A stretch of 64,000 nucleotides of DNA from CAVXSP01 sp963764505 (GCA_963764505.1 CAVXSP010000002.1:1-64000), one strand, 5' to 3'. Shown: positions 39,884-50,701, counted from the stretch's first letter. Notes: generated by a model not told the origin, from the letters alone. Translations and numbers: made by a program.

Positions 39884-40483
39884 CTACGCCGTTCCCGCTT
39901 CGGCGGCGGGCATGGGCTCGCCGAGCGCGCGCGCCGTGGTGGCGAGAATCCGCGGCAGGCGAAACGGCTTGGTGAGATAGCCCGAGACGCCCAGGTTGAT
40001 CGCTTCAATCGCGCTGGCCTCGGTGGAGTACCCCGTGATGATGATGACAGCCAGGTCGGGCCGAAGCCGCCGGGCCTCGCGAATCACCGACAGGCCGTCC
40101 ATCCCCGGCATCTTCAGATCCGTGATGAGGAGGTCGTACTCGGCGGCGCGCAGCCGGTCGAGTGCCGCGGGACCATCCGAGACCGTTTCCGCGTCGTAGT
40201 CGGCCATGGTCAGCGTCTTGGCCAGCAGTTCCCGGACGGCTTCCTCGTCGTCGACGATGAGGATCCGGGGGCGATTGGCGGCCGCACCCCGAGCCGCCCC
40301 CCCGCGTCCCCCCGGACGGCTGGTGGTGAGCCAGTGATCGATATCCCGCTTGCGGAACCGCCACTGGCGGCCCACGCGAACCGCCGGGATCTTCCCGGCC
40401 TTGATGAGCCGGTAGACCGTGCGGAGGTTCACCTGCAGGTACTCGAGGACTTCCTCGGTCGTGAGGAAATGATCTTCAGGCAT
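39884..40483 (-). CDS. Excisionase-type helix-turn-helix fused to a receiver domain
   Basis: 199 aa. Residues 5-52 form a MerR/excisionase-like winged helix (TTEEVLEYLQVNLRTVYRLI; VGRQWRFRKRDIDHWL), the type found in small DNA-binding excisionases. A Gly/Ala/Arg linker leads to a complete receiver domain (ILIVDDEEAVRELL, phospho-Asp122 in LLITDLKMPGMDG, Lys in YLTKPF). The order, DNA-binding domain first and receiver last, is the reverse of usual response regulators. There is no kinase next to it. Confidence 0.9.
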   Translation of the reverse strand: MPEDHFLTTEEVLEYLQVNLRTVYRLIKAGKIPAVRVGRQWRFRKRDIDHWLTTSRPGGRGGAARGAAANRPRILIVDDEEAVRELLAKTLTMADYDAETVSDGPAALDRLRAAEYDLLITDLKMPGMDGLSVIREARRLRPDLAVIIITGYSTEASAIEAINLGVSGYLTKPFRLPRILATTARALGEPMPAAEAGTA

Positions 40484-40754
40484 GGCCTGTCCAAGCCCGG
40501 GGAGCAGGACTTGAAGTCTAACACTGGTCCCTGAACGGACACTAGCGGCAGTGAAGCCTCGGCGGCGAAACGGTTCCGGCAGGCACGCTGCCGCCCGCGC
40601 CGAACTTGGGGGACGGGCCGGCCGGTGCCTATACTGGGGGAGGCGCCGGCATACCAATCGGCCGCCGTACAGACTGCACTGACGCGTGTGCCGTCTAATT
40701 CGCAGACGCGTCTTCCCGCGCGCTCCCTTCCCAGGGGCGGCGCACAGGGGCCTG

Positions 40755-41363
40755 ATGACCCGGACGGACGAGGAGTTGGTCGCCCGCGCTACGGCGGGTG
40801 ACCTCGAGAGCTTCAACCAGCTCGTGCTGCGTTGGGAGCGACCGATCTATGCCTTGGCGTACCGGACGCTCGGCCGGGAAGAGGAGGCGCGCGACGTCGT
40901 CCAAGAGGCGTTCCTGCGGGCTTTCCGCGGGTTGCGGGGCTTCAAGGGAGAAGCGAAATTTTCGTCGTGGCTGTACCGGATTACGCTGAACCTTTGCCGC
41001 GACTGGATTCGGCGGGAGCGGCGCGCGCCCCTCGTCCAGGTGCCCGAGGGCACGGATCCGATCGACCTGGCCGACGATCAGGTGACGCCGGTCGAGTCGG
41101 TCGAGGACCTCGTCGCGCGACGGGAAATGTCGCAGGCGGTGAGCCGGGCGATGGCCGAGCTGCCCGAGGAGCAGCGAACGGCCATCATGCTGAAGGAGTA
41201 CCACGGCTTGACATTTCAGGAGATCGCGGATTTGCTCGGCTGTCCCCTGAGCACCGTGAAGACGCGGCTCTACCAGGGCCTGTCTGTTCTCCGCCGGCGA
41301 CTGGAGCGCCGGCAGGCAGAGGAGGCAAGCCTGAGGCGGGCTTCGTGGGAATCGAGCTCGTAG
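40755..41363 (+). CDS. ECF-type (RpoE-like) sigma factor
   Basis: 202 aa from ATG 40755 (MTRTDEELVARATAGDLESF); an in-frame codon 69 bases upstream is not favoured. Region 2: YRTLGREEEARDVVQEAFLR and FSSWLYRITLNLCRDWI. Region 4: LPEEQRTAIMLKEYHGLTF and IADLLGCPLSTVKTRLYQG. It is followed by an anti-sigma factor and two exported proteins in the same direction, so the locus is a normal ECF operon. The 271-base gap upstream separates it from the divergent HTH-receiver gene. Confidence 0.95.
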   Translation: MTRTDEELVARATAGDLESFNQLVLRWERPIYALAYRTLGREEEARDVVQEAFLRAFRGLRGFKGEAKFSSWLYRITLNLCRDWIRRERRAPLVQVPEGTDPIDLADDQVTPVESVEDLVARREMSQAVSRAMAELPEEQRTAIMLKEYHGLTFQEIADLLGCPLSTVKTRLYQGLSVLRRRLERRQAEEASLRRASWESSS

Positions 41364-41402
41364 GCTCGGCAGGTTCGACCTTCTGTGAAAGTGGTGCCAG
41401 CG

Positions 41403-42107
41403 ATGTGTGACGAACGGGAGCGACTTCTCGACTACTTGTACGACGCGTGCGAGCCCGACGAACGGCGCACGGTCGAGCGCCACCTCGAAGTCTGTGACGA
41501 TTGCCGGAGAGAAATCAGCGGGCTGCGCGCCGTGCGCCTCGACCTGCTCGCCTGGGACGTGCCGGAGCACGAGTCGGTCTGGAAGCCGTTCGCGCCGGCA
41601 CGGTTCAAGCCGTGGTACCGCGAGGTGCCCGCCTGGGCACTCGCGGCGGCGGCCAGCGTGACCTTTGCCGTGGGGCTCGCTGGCGGCCTGGTGGCCCGCG
41701 TGCTGGCGCCGACCCCCGCCGTGGCTGTGGCGGCCCCGCCGGCGTCCTTGATGCCGGCGATCGTGCCGGCCGCGCCCGCGGCCACGCAGGCCGACCTGGC
41801 GGCCATGCAGGACCGGATTCTCGAAACCGTGCGGACCGAGGTGGATCAGCGCATCACCCCGATTGCCGCGCACGTCCAGAGCGCGAGCGCGACCGCCGGC
41901 CGGGACGAGCTATTGGGGGAAATGCGCCGGCTGGTGGCGACCAGCGAGGAGCGCCAGCGCGCGGCGCTGAACGCGAGCATTTTCAACTGGCTCAGGGATT
42001 CCCAGCAGACGTTCGTCACCAACCGCCAGTTCAACACCTGGCGCAAGGAGCTCGGTCCGAGCATGCACTCCGCTCTGGTGGCTTTCCAGCAGAGCGAGAA
42101 ACAGTGA
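41403..42107 (+). CDS. Membrane anti-sigma factor with zinc-finger (ZAS) domain
   Basis: 234 aa from ATG 41403. The N-terminal anti-sigma domain has the zinc motif His27-Cys31-Cys34 (ERHLEVCDDCRRE). One transmembrane segment follows (ALAAAASVTFAVGLAGGLVA), then an Ala/Pro-rich stretch and a periplasmic helical, probably coiled-coil domain (AMQDRILETVRTEVDQ). It presumably holds the preceding sigma factor inactive until an envelope signal arrives. Confidence 0.92.
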   Translation: MCDERERLLDYLYDACEPDERRTVERHLEVCDDCRREISGLRAVRLDLLAWDVPEHESVWKPFAPARFKPWYREVPAWALAAAASVTFAVGLAGGLVARVLAPTPAVAVAAPPASLMPAIVPAAPAATQADLAAMQDRILETVRTEVDQRITPIAAHVQSASATAGRDELLGEMRRLVATSEERQRAALNASIFNWLRDSQQTFVTNRQFNTWRKELGPSMHSALVAFQQSEKQ

Positions 42108-42121
42108 CGGGCGGAGGGCAC

Positions 42122-42889
42122 GTGATTCGACGAGAGACCGTCGTTGGTTCGATTCTGATGTTGACCCTGGCCTCCCCGGCCCTGGCGCAGCGCGCGGCCG
42201 CGACGTCCGACGATCTCCGGCTGCGCAACCAGCTCCAGACGTTCGAGGTCGTGCTGCAGGCGGCCGTCCGGCAGGGCGGCGACGCGTTCGCCCGGCAGCA
42301 GGCCCAATCCATTCCGCCCGGTGTCCAACTGACAGCGAACGATCCCCAGGTGCGAGGGTTCATCTTCTCGCCCGAGGGCGGAGGGTTCCTGTTTTCCGTG
42401 GTCGTCCCGTCGATTCGGCCGACGATCAGCGAACTGCTGGTCGAAGGCCAGCCGCCTCGGCGCGCCGATCCCCAGGATTCGCTCCGTCCCGTCGCCGGCT
42501 CGGCGCCGGGTCGGGTGCCGGAGGCCTCGGCGCAGGGCGTGGCCGTGCCCGACCCGATGACCGCGTCGCCGGTCATCGACGACGGCCGGTGCGCCTCGCG
42601 CGTGAAGCCGTCGACCGGCTACCCGAATCGAGACTATGAGTATGCCGTCGACGTCTGCGACGCGCTCATGGATGCGATCCTGGACAACTCGGGAGCGCTG
42701 CCGATCAAGGAGAACGAATGGCTGACGGTCGCGGCCGTGAACGAAGATCCGGATCCGCCGAACTTCATCAACAGCTCGACCCGCTACACCACCTATCTCT
42801 CCATCAAAGGGGCCGATCTGCTCGCATACCGACAGAACCGGATTACGAAGGACGAGGCTCGCAAGGCGCTGGAAATGAAGCTTCGGTGA
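42122..42889 (+). CDS. Exported protein of unknown function in the ECF operon
   Basis: 255 aa from GTG 42122 with a clear signal peptide (VGSILMLTLASPALAQ). The mature part starts with a helical stretch, a strand-rich stretch (VRGFIFSPEGGGFLFSVVVP), a Pro/Ala linker and a C-terminal helical domain (YEYAVDVCDALMDAILDN). I do not recognise a family. It starts 14 bases after the anti-sigma factor gene, and probably answers or monitors the same envelope stress. Confidence 0.8.
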   Translation: MIRRETVVGSILMLTLASPALAQRAAATSDDLRLRNQLQTFEVVLQAAVRQGGDAFARQQAQSIPPGVQLTANDPQVRGFIFSPEGGGFLFSVVVPSIRPTISELLVEGQPPRRADPQDSLRPVAGSAPGRVPEASAQGVAVPDPMTASPVIDDGRCASRVKPSTGYPNRDYEYAVDVCDALMDAILDNSGALPIKENEWLTVAAVNEDPDPPNFINSSTRYTTYLSIKGADLLAYRQNRITKDEARKALEMKLR

Positions 42890-42906
42890 GCTACAATCAG
42901 CCCGCC

Positions 42907-43407
42907 ATGATCCGCGCCTGGGTCGCCTCCCTATCCCTGGTGGCCGCGGTCGGCGTCCTGCTGACGACGACGGCCTGTGGGCCCTCGGTGGACCTGTCGA
43001 AAGCCCTCCAAGTAACCGACGTGCTGACGGGTTACTACGATGCGGGCCTGAAGGACGGCTGGAACTACCTGAAGCCCAGCATCAGCTTCCGTCTTCGGAA
43101 CACGGGCGATCAGAAGATCGGCCCCGTCCAAGTGACCGTGGCGTTCTGGCGCGACGGCGAGGACGGAGAGTGGGACTCGACCGTCCTGCAGGGCGTCCAT
43201 GCCGAGGGGCTGGCCGCCGGCGCGACGACGGACTCGCTCCTGGCCCGATGCAATGTCGGGTACAAGCTGGAAGGAGCGCGAGCGGACTTCTTTTCGCACA
43301 GCAGCTTCCAGAGCGTGACAGCCAAGCTCTTTGCCAGTCAGGCGGGCAAGATCTTTCCGATCGGCCAGTTCAAGTTGGACCAGGTGATCATTCCCCACCT
43401 GGAGTAA
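42907..43407 (+). CDS. Lipoprotein of unknown function, last gene of ECF operon
   Basis: 166 aa from ATG 42907, with a lipobox near GVLLTTTAC (Cys24). The rest is beta-rich (YLKPSISFRLRNTGDQ; GPVQVTVAFWRDGED) and resembles small Ig-like or FxLYD-type extracellular domains found in bacterial lipoproteins; the match is by pattern only. It converges with the PEGA gene after 21 bases. Confidence 0.8.
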   Translation: MIRAWVASLSLVAAVGVLLTTTACGPSVDLSKALQVTDVLTGYYDAGLKDGWNYLKPSISFRLRNTGDQKIGPVQVTVAFWRDGEDGEWDSTVLQGVHAEGLAAGATTDSLLARCNVGYKLEGARADFFSHSSFQSVTAKLFASQAGKIFPIGQFKLDQVIIPHLE

Positions 43408-43428
43408 GTGCCCTCCTGGCTCGGGCGC

Positions 43429-44290
43429 CTACCGCCTCTCGAGAGACCCTCGAACCGTCATCGTCCTGTCCGCTTCGACGTCGACCGTGAACGTCTGCGG
43501 ATCGTAGCCGTCCGCCCGCACCTCGATCTCGTGCCGTCCGATTGGGACGACGAGATGATCGGTCAGGCCGTCGAACTGGTCGACGACGCCCATGAACGTC
43601 CCATCGACGTAGACCTTGCCGCTGTTCGGTCTAACGCGGACGCGCACGGATCCCGTGGGTTCCGGACTGGTTGACGGGCTTCCCTCCGGCAGGGAATAGC
43701 CGCCGCGTACCGCCGTAGCCGCCGTAGCCACCGTAACCGCCGTAGCCGTACGACCCGCCCAGCCACGGGTCATAGAAGGGACCATAGCCGAAGGTGTCGT
43801 AGGGGTTGTACCAGGCGCCGTAGAGGCCCCAGTAGGAGCCGTAGTAGAAGGGGCTGTAGGACCCGAAGCCGTTATACCAGTTCAGCCCGGATCCGTACCG
43901 CGGATACAGGCCGCCGGCACCATAGAACCGGGGGCTGCGCACCGTCCCGCGGGGAACGGCGCCGCCCGCGATTGGACGGCCTGCGCTGTCGCGGCTCAAT
44001 GTCGTGCCGCCCTCGTTCGGAGCCGGCTGGCTGGACGAGCTCGAGCCCGAGCGCACGCGCGGCGCGCGCGCGGAGGGGGGCGCCGGGGTTCGCATCGGGC
44101 GGGACGGCTCGGGCGAGCTGACCGAGCCCGACCCAGAGGATCCGGAGCTCGACCCGCCGGAGCTTCCCGAACGGGACGAGCCGGACGACAATCCCGAGCC
44201 GCGCGGCACGGCCTGTGCCGAGGCGACGCCCGGTAGTGTGAGTGCCACCGTGACGACGACGCCAGCCATGAGCTGCATTTGCTTTGACAT
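43429..44290 (-). pseudogene. Gly/Tyr-rich secreted protein with C-terminal PEGA domain, frameshifted
   Basis: The first frame (44290 down to about 43690) encodes a signal peptide (VVVTVALTLPGVASAQ), a long Ser/Gly-rich stretch and a Tyr/Gly/Phe-rich stretch. It ends at a stop at 43631. The PEGA domain (VRVRVRPNSGKVYVDG; PIGRHEIEVRADGY) lies in the next frame down to 43429. Dropping a single base near 43700 joins GGYGGYGG to RGGYSLPEG and then PEGA without a stop. Signal peptide, Gly/Tyr-rich region and PEGA is an order I have seen in proteins of this kind, so the split is either a mutation or a sequencing indel. A sigma-54 promoter lies upstream. Confidence 0.75.
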
Positions 44291-44329
44291 GATCGACTCC
44301 GCTGCGCGTGTCCTGTGTGGGTTCCCTGG

Positions 44330-44345
44330 TGCAACTTTACTGCCA
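44330..44345 (-). promoter_or_regulatory. Candidate sigma-54 promoter of the Gly/Tyr-rich PEGA gene
   Basis: On the minus strand TGGCAG, five bases (TAAAG) and TTGCA match the TGGCAC-N5-TTGCA consensus except one base. Transcription would begin near 44319, some 29 bases before ATG 44290. The NtrC-type regulator 8 kb away is a candidate activator. Confidence 0.7.
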
Positions 44346-44442
44346 CGCGCGTCCGACGTAAACAGTGCGCCTCGCGCGCGCGGACGCGACGGTGTCCTCC
44401 CGCCTTGCCCTCCTCTGCGGACGGCACTACGATTCGAAGGAG

Positions 44443-44972
44443 ATGCCCACGCCTCACGCCACGACCGTGCTGGCCGTCCGACATGGCGGCAAGGTGGTGA
44501 TGGCCAGTGACGGACAGGTGACGCTCGGACAGGCGGTCGTCAAGCACACGGCCAGAAAAGTGCGGCGGCTGTATCACGATCGCGTGCTCGCGGGCTTCGC
44601 GGGCGCGGCGGCGGACGGATTCGCGCTCTTCAGCCGGTTCGAGAGCAAACTGGAGGAGCACCGCGGCAATCTCGAACGGGCCGCGGTGGAGCTTGCCCGC
44701 GACTGGCGCACCGATCGCGTCCTCCGGCGGCTCGAAGCGATGCTGCTCGTGGCCGACCCGCGCATCATGTACCTGCTGTCCGGCACGGGCGACCTCATCG
44801 AGCCCGACGACGGCATCATGGGGATCGGGTCGGGGGGCGCGTTCGCGATGGCAGCGGCGCGTGCGCTCGTGCTGCACAGCACGCTCGAGGCGCGGGCGAT
44901 CGTCGAGCAGGCCATGCACATCGCCGCCGACATCTGCATCTACACGAACACGCGGCTCACCCTGGAACAACT

Positions 44973-44976
<4 letters not shown>
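44443..44976 (+). CDS. hslV: ATP-dependent protease peptidase subunit HslV
   Basis: Threonine protease forming the core of HslUV. 177 aa from ATG 44443. The mature N-terminus TTVLAVRHGG is preceded by a six-residue propeptide (MPTPHA), so the catalytic residue is Thr7 after processing. The other conserved parts are present: ASDGQVTLG, RKVRRLYHDRVLAGFAGA, RTDRVLRRLEAML and IGSGGAFAMAAARAL. Its stop overlaps the hslU start by four bases. Confidence 0.96.
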
Positions 44977-46351
<1,375 letters not shown>

Positions 46352-46355
<4 letters not shown>

Positions 46356-47635
46356 GCCGGCGCAGGCCTCGGGTGCCGGCCGTGCTGCTGGCCCTGGGGC
46401 TCGCGGCCGCCTGCGGCAAGCGTGGCAACCCGCAGGCGCCCATCCGGCCCGTCCCCGCGGCGGTCACGAATCTGTCGGCCCGGCGCATCGGCGATCGCGT
46501 CGAGATCCGCTTCGTCGTGCCGAGCGAGAATCGCGACGGCTCGGCTCCTCCAGCCATTTCCGCCGTCGAAATCTACGGGGCCGCGGGCCCGCCCGCGCCC
46601 GTCCAGCCCGCGCCGTTCGCGATGCCGCCCGTGCCGCTCTCCATCCCGATTGGCGGGACGGCCGTTCCCGTCGTCTCCGCGCCCCTCGCGATTGGCCGGT
46701 TCTCGCAGGTGCAGCTGGCCGAGCCGTCCGACCGCGCGAGCGCGGGAGGGCGAGCGAACCGCGTGACGCCGGCCGCGACGACGGTTGCCGCGATCCTGAC
46801 GTCGAAGTACCTTCGCGCGCGGATCGCCGTCCGGCCGCCGCCGAAGCCGTTGGCCGACGGTGAAGCGGCGCCCGGACAACGCGAGGCGCCGCCGGATACG
46901 CGACCCGGGCCGGGCATGCCGGCGTCGTTCTCCGAGCAGATCGATGCCGCCCGCGCGGCGGCGGCGGCTTCCCCGGACGTCTCGGTGCTCCGGTACGTCG
47001 TGGTGGGCGTTGCCGGCGGCCATCGTCTCGGCGCTCCGTCCCCGGTGCTCGAGGTGCCCCTCACGCTCGACGTGGCGCCGCCGACCGGCCTGGCGGCCAG
47101 CTACGACGAGACCACGCTGAAGCTGGCCTGGACGGCGGGCGCGCCCGCGCAGAGCTACCGTGTCTACCGCGCGGATTCGCAGGGAGCGGAGGAGCCGAGC
47201 CCGCTCGACCCGGCTCCGCTGACGGCGCCGACGTTCAGCCTGCCCGTCGAGCTCGGACGCGAACAGTGTTTCACCGTCCGGGCCGTGGCCGCGCGCGGAC
47301 CGGCCAGCGTGGACAGCGATCCGGCCGGACCGCTCTGCATCCGGCCCGTGGACACGTTTCCGCCGCCGGCGCCGACCGGCCTGTCGGGGCTTCCCACCGA
47401 AACGCAAATCCAGCTGCTGTGGACGCCGGTACTGGTCTCCGATCTTGCCGGCTATCTCGTGCTCCGCGGTCAGGACGGATCCACCCCCGTGCCGATCACC
47501 GCCGATCCGCTCCCCGAGCCGCGCTACACTGACACGAAGATCAGCCCCGGCGTGCGCTACACCTACGCCGTCGTCGCGGTCGACAAGGCGGGCAACCGGA
47601 GCCAGCCGTCGAGCACCATCGACGAGACCAGATAA
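46352..47635 (+). CDS. Lipoprotein with fibronectin type III domains
   Basis: 427 aa from GTG 46352 in a GTGA overlap with hslU. A lipobox (ALGLAAAC, Cys21) ends the signal. Three FN3-like units follow, near residues 35-75 plus 180-245, 248-340 (PPTGLAASYDETTLKLAW) and 345-425 (PAPTGLSGLPTETQIQLLW; YTYAVVAVDKAGN). Between the first strands is a Pro/Ala-rich insert. It is presumably exported and surface- or periplasm-facing; the ligand is unknown. Confidence 0.87.
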
Positions 47636-47650
47636 TCGGGACCAGTCAGC

Positions 47651-48415
47651 ATGCGTCGTCTCTATCGAATCGTGCACGAGGGTGCGCCGCGGTACGCAAG
47701 CGAGCGCGAGGGCCGTTGGCGCCTGGTGGACGGAGACATCTTCGAGGGCGCCCGGGACGGCGCCGAGATTTCGCCGGAGGGGCTCGAGATCCTGCCGCCG
47801 GTCCTTCCGTCCAAGCTCGTCTGCGTCGGTCTCAACTATCGCGACCATGCGGCCGAACAGAAGAAGGCGCTGCCGCCGGAGCCGCTCCTCTTCATCAAGC
47901 CGTCGACGGCGGTCATCGGCCCGGGCGCCCCGATTCGCATTCCGGAGTGGGCCGGCCGCGTGGATCACGAGGCGGAGCTGGGGCTGGTGATCGGCAAGCC
48001 GACCTTCAAAGTGAGGGCGAACAGAGCCGCCGAGCACCTGCTCGGGCTCACGTGCGTCAACGACGTCACGGCGCGCGAGCTGCAGGCCAGGGACGGCCAG
48101 TACACGCGCGCCAAGGGATTCGACTCGTTCGCGCCAATCGGTCCGGCCATCGCGGTGGGCCTGGAGGGCCGCGACCTGCGGGTGGCCGGCTACGTGAACG
48201 GCGATCTGAGGCAGGACTCGCGGACGCGGGAGCTGATCTTCACGATCCCCGAGCTGATCGAGTTCATTTCCTCCGTCATGACGCTGCTGCCCGGCGATAT
48301 CATTTCAACAGGGACTCCGGCCGGGATCGGCCCCATCCGGCCGGGAGACTCGGTGACCGTTCACGTCGAAGGCGTCGGCGCGCTGACGAACCCTGTCGTG
48401 GCGCGCGGGGACTGA
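47651..48415 (+). CDS. Fumarylacetoacetate hydrolase family protein
   Basis: 254 aa. The metal-dependent FAH fold shows VCVGLNYRDHAAE, LLFIKPSTAVIGPG, the acidic metal ligands in VDHEAELGLVIGK, NDVTARELQ, the KGFDSFAPIGP loop and TGTPAGIGPIRPGD. Family members hydrolyse or decarboxylate acyl-pyruvates, oxaloacetate or related keto acids; the exact substrate is not predictable. It lies between hslVU-FN3 and a transaldolase gene. Confidence 0.93.
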   Translation: MRRLYRIVHEGAPRYASEREGRWRLVDGDIFEGARDGAEISPEGLEILPPVLPSKLVCVGLNYRDHAAEQKKALPPEPLLFIKPSTAVIGPGAPIRIPEWAGRVDHEAELGLVIGKPTFKVRANRAAEHLLGLTCVNDVTARELQARDGQYTRAKGFDSFAPIGPAIAVGLEGRDLRVAGYVNGDLRQDSRTRELIFTIPELIEFISSVMTLLPGDIISTGTPAGIGPIRPGDSVTVHVEGVGALTNPVVARGD

Positions 48416-48453
48416 GCCCGGCGGCTGCGGCGCATCAGTGGAGCAGACATCCC

Positions 48454-49107
48454 ATGAAGCTGTTCATCGATAGCGGCAATCTCAAGGACTTCGAGTCCCT
48501 CGTGCCTCTCGGCATCATCGACGGCGCGACGACCAATCCCTCGCTGCTGGCCAAGGAGGGCGGCGACGCGCGCGCGATCGTCAAGAAGATCTGCGACCTC
48601 GTCCAGGGACCCGTCAGTGCGGAGGTCGTGTCGACGGAGGCGGCGGGCATGATCGCGGAGGGCCGCGAGCTGGCGAAGATCGACGATCACGTCGTCGTGA
48701 AGGTCCCGTTCGGACGGGAAGGAATGAAGGCGCTCAGGACGCTGTCGTCCGAGGGCATCCGCGTGAACGTCACGCTGATCTTCTCGCCCACCCAGGCGCT
48801 CTTCGCCGCGAAGGTCGGCGCGGCGTACGTGAGTCCGTTTGTCGGCCGCCTGGACGATATCGCGTCCGACGGCATGCGTCTGATCCAGGAAATCTCGACG
48901 ATGTTCAAGCACTACGCGTTCGTGACGGAGATTCTGGTCGCCAGCGTGCGGTCGCCGATGCACATCGTGCAGGCGGCCATGATGGGCGCGGATATCTGCA
49001 CCTGTCCGGCGGGCGTGCTGGACGCGTGCTTCAATCATCCGCTCACCGACATCGGCCTGCAGAAGTTCCTGAGGGACTGGGAGAAGGCGCAGACCGTCAA
49101 GGTCTAG
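48454..49107 (+). CDS. Transaldolase-like protein (FSA/TalC type)
   Basis: 217 aa, the short transaldolase class, from ATG 48454 (MKLFIDSGNLKDFESL). The Schiff-base lysine is in VVVKVPFGREGMKAL near residue 87; GATTNPSLLAKEG and VSPFVGRLDDIASDG are family signatures. It interconverts sugar phosphates in the pentose phosphate path or acts as a fructose-6-phosphate aldolase; these two cannot be told apart here. Confidence 0.94.
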   Translation: MKLFIDSGNLKDFESLVPLGIIDGATTNPSLLAKEGGDARAIVKKICDLVQGPVSAEVVSTEAAGMIAEGRELAKIDDHVVVKVPFGREGMKALRTLSSEGIRVNVTLIFSPTQALFAAKVGAAYVSPFVGRLDDIASDGMRLIQEISTMFKHYAFVTEILVASVRSPMHIVQAAMMGADICTCPAGVLDACFNHPLTDIGLQKFLRDWEKAQTVKV

Positions 49108-49159
49108 CCGGCGGCCGCCCTTCGAGCTGCCGGCCCGTCCGCGCCGCCGTGCCACCTGC

Positions 49160-50701
49160 ATGGACCCCCAGGATCGCCTCGCGGATCTCGAGCACCAGGC
49201 CGAGCTCGGCGGCGGCCTCGGCCGTCAGCAACGCCAGCGCGACGCCGGGAAGCTGACCGCGCGAGAGAGGATCGACCGGCTGTTCGACGCGGATAGCTTC
49301 GAGGAGCTCGACAAGCTGGTCACGCACCGCTGTCGCGACTTCGGCATGGCGGACGAGCTCGTGCCGGGTGACGGCGTGATCGCGGGACACGGCCGGATCG
49401 ACGGCCGGCCGGTGTACACCTTCGCCCAGGATTTCACGGTCTTCGGCGGGTCCCTCTCGGAGACGAATGCCGCGAAGATCGTGAAGATCATGGATCTCGC
49501 GGTGACTATGGGCGCGCCGATCGTGGGGCTCAACGACTCGGGCGGCGCGCGCATCCAGGAAGGCGTGCTGTCGCTCGCCGGGTACGCGGACATCTTCCTG
49601 CGCAACACGCTGGCGTCCGGCGTCGTGCCGCAGATCTCGGCGGTCATGGGCCCCTGCGCGGGCGGCGCCGTCTACTCGCCGGCAATCACGGACTTCACCG
49701 TCATGGTCGAGGGGACGAGCTACATGTTCGTCACCGGACCGGACGTCATCAGGACCGTCACGCACGAGGCGGTCACCAAGGACGAGCTCGGCGGCGCCAT
49801 GACCCACAACGCGAAGAGCGGGGTCGCGCACTTCGCCGTGCCGGACGATCCCGCCTGCCTGCGGCTGATTCGCGATCTGCTGGGCTATCTGCCGTCCAAC
49901 AATCTCGACGACCCGCCGCGGATCGCGACCGCCGATCCCGTCGATCGCGAGTCGCCGGCGCTCGATGCGCTGGTCCCGCCGCAGCCGAACCAGCCGTACG
50001 ACATGCACGAGCTCATCCGGACCGTGGTCGACGACGAGGGATTTCTCGAGGTGCATCGGCACTTCGCGCCGAATCTCGTGACCGGATTCGCGCGGCTCGG
50101 CGGGCGCGCGGTTGGCGTCGTCGCCAACCAGCCCGCGGTGCTGGCCGGCTGCCTGGACATCGACGCTTCCGTGAAGGGCGCGCGCTTCGTCCGGTTCTGC
50201 GATGCGTTCAACATCCCGCTCGTCACGTTCGAGGACGTGCCGGGATTCCTGCCGGGCGTGCGGCAGGAGCACAGCGGCATCATCCGGGCGGGCGCGAAGC
50301 TGCTGTATGCGTTCGCCGAGGCCACGGTGCCGAAAGTCACGGTGATCACCAGGAAGGCGTACGGCGGCGCCTACTGCGTGATGGCCAGCAAGCACATCCG
50401 CACGGATTTCAACTTCGCCTATCCGACCGCGGAGATCGCCGTGATGGGCCCCGAAGGCGCGGTGAACATCCTGTTCCGTCGGGAGCTGCAGGACGCGGCG
50501 GATCCGGCGGCACTGCGCGCGAAGCTCGTGGCCGAGTTCCGGGAGAAGCTGGCCAATCCATTCGTCGCCGCATCGCGCGGGTTCATCGACGAGATCATCC
50601 GGCCCCGCCAGACACGGCAGAAGCTCGTCGCCGCGCTGCAGAGCTGCGACACCAAGCGCGAGCGGACGCCGCCGAAGAAGCACGGGAACATTCCTCTATG
50701 A
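49160..50701 (+). CDS. Acyl-CoA carboxylase carboxyltransferase subunit (PccB type)
   Basis: 513 aa. The biotin-dependent carboxyltransferase fold shows DSGGARIQEGV, the oxyanion loop GPCAGGAVYSPA, DVPGFLPGVRQEHSGIIR and YGGAYCVMASKHIRTD. The length and motifs match propionyl-CoA carboxylase or methylmalonyl-CoA decarboxylase alpha subunits rather than AccD. It is followed with four-base overlaps by a DUF2007 gene, a biotin carboxylase gene and a biotin carrier gene, so a complete enzyme is encoded in one message. Confidence 0.94.
   Translation: MDPQDRLADLEHQAELGGGLGRQQRQRDAGKLTARERIDRLFDADSFEELDKLVTHRCRDFGMADELVPGDGVIAGHGRIDGRPVYTFAQDFTVFGGSLSETNAAKIVKIMDLAVTMGAPIVGLNDSGGARIQEGVLSLAGYADIFLRNTLASGVVPQISAVMGPCAGGAVYSPAITDFTVMVEGTSYMFVTGPDVIRTVTHEAVTKDELGGAMTHNAKSGVAHFAVPDDPACLRLIRDLLGYLPSNNLDDPPRIATADPVDRESPALDALVPPQPNQPYDMHELIRTVVDDEGFLEVHRHFAPNLVTGFARLGGRAVGVVANQPAVLAGCLDIDASVKGARFVRFCDAFNIPLVTFEDVPGFLPGVRQEHSGIIRAGAKLLYAFAEATVPKVTVITRKAYGGAYCVMASKHIRTDFNFAYPTAEIAVMGPEGAVNILFRRELQDAADPAALRAKLVAEFREKLANPFVAASRGFIDEIIRPRQTRQKLVAALQSCDTKRERTPPKKHGNIPL

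Noticed and set aside
40579..40593. Sigma-54-like sequence upstream of the HTH-receiver gene
   Set aside because: The GG and GC spacing is right, but three other consensus bases differ, and the sequence is also part of a GC-rich hairpin.
40484..40754. tRNA or other RNA gene in the larger gaps (also checked 11299-11498 and 18710-18897)
   Set aside because: No cloverleaf, T-loop motif or conserved RNA element was recognised by eye.
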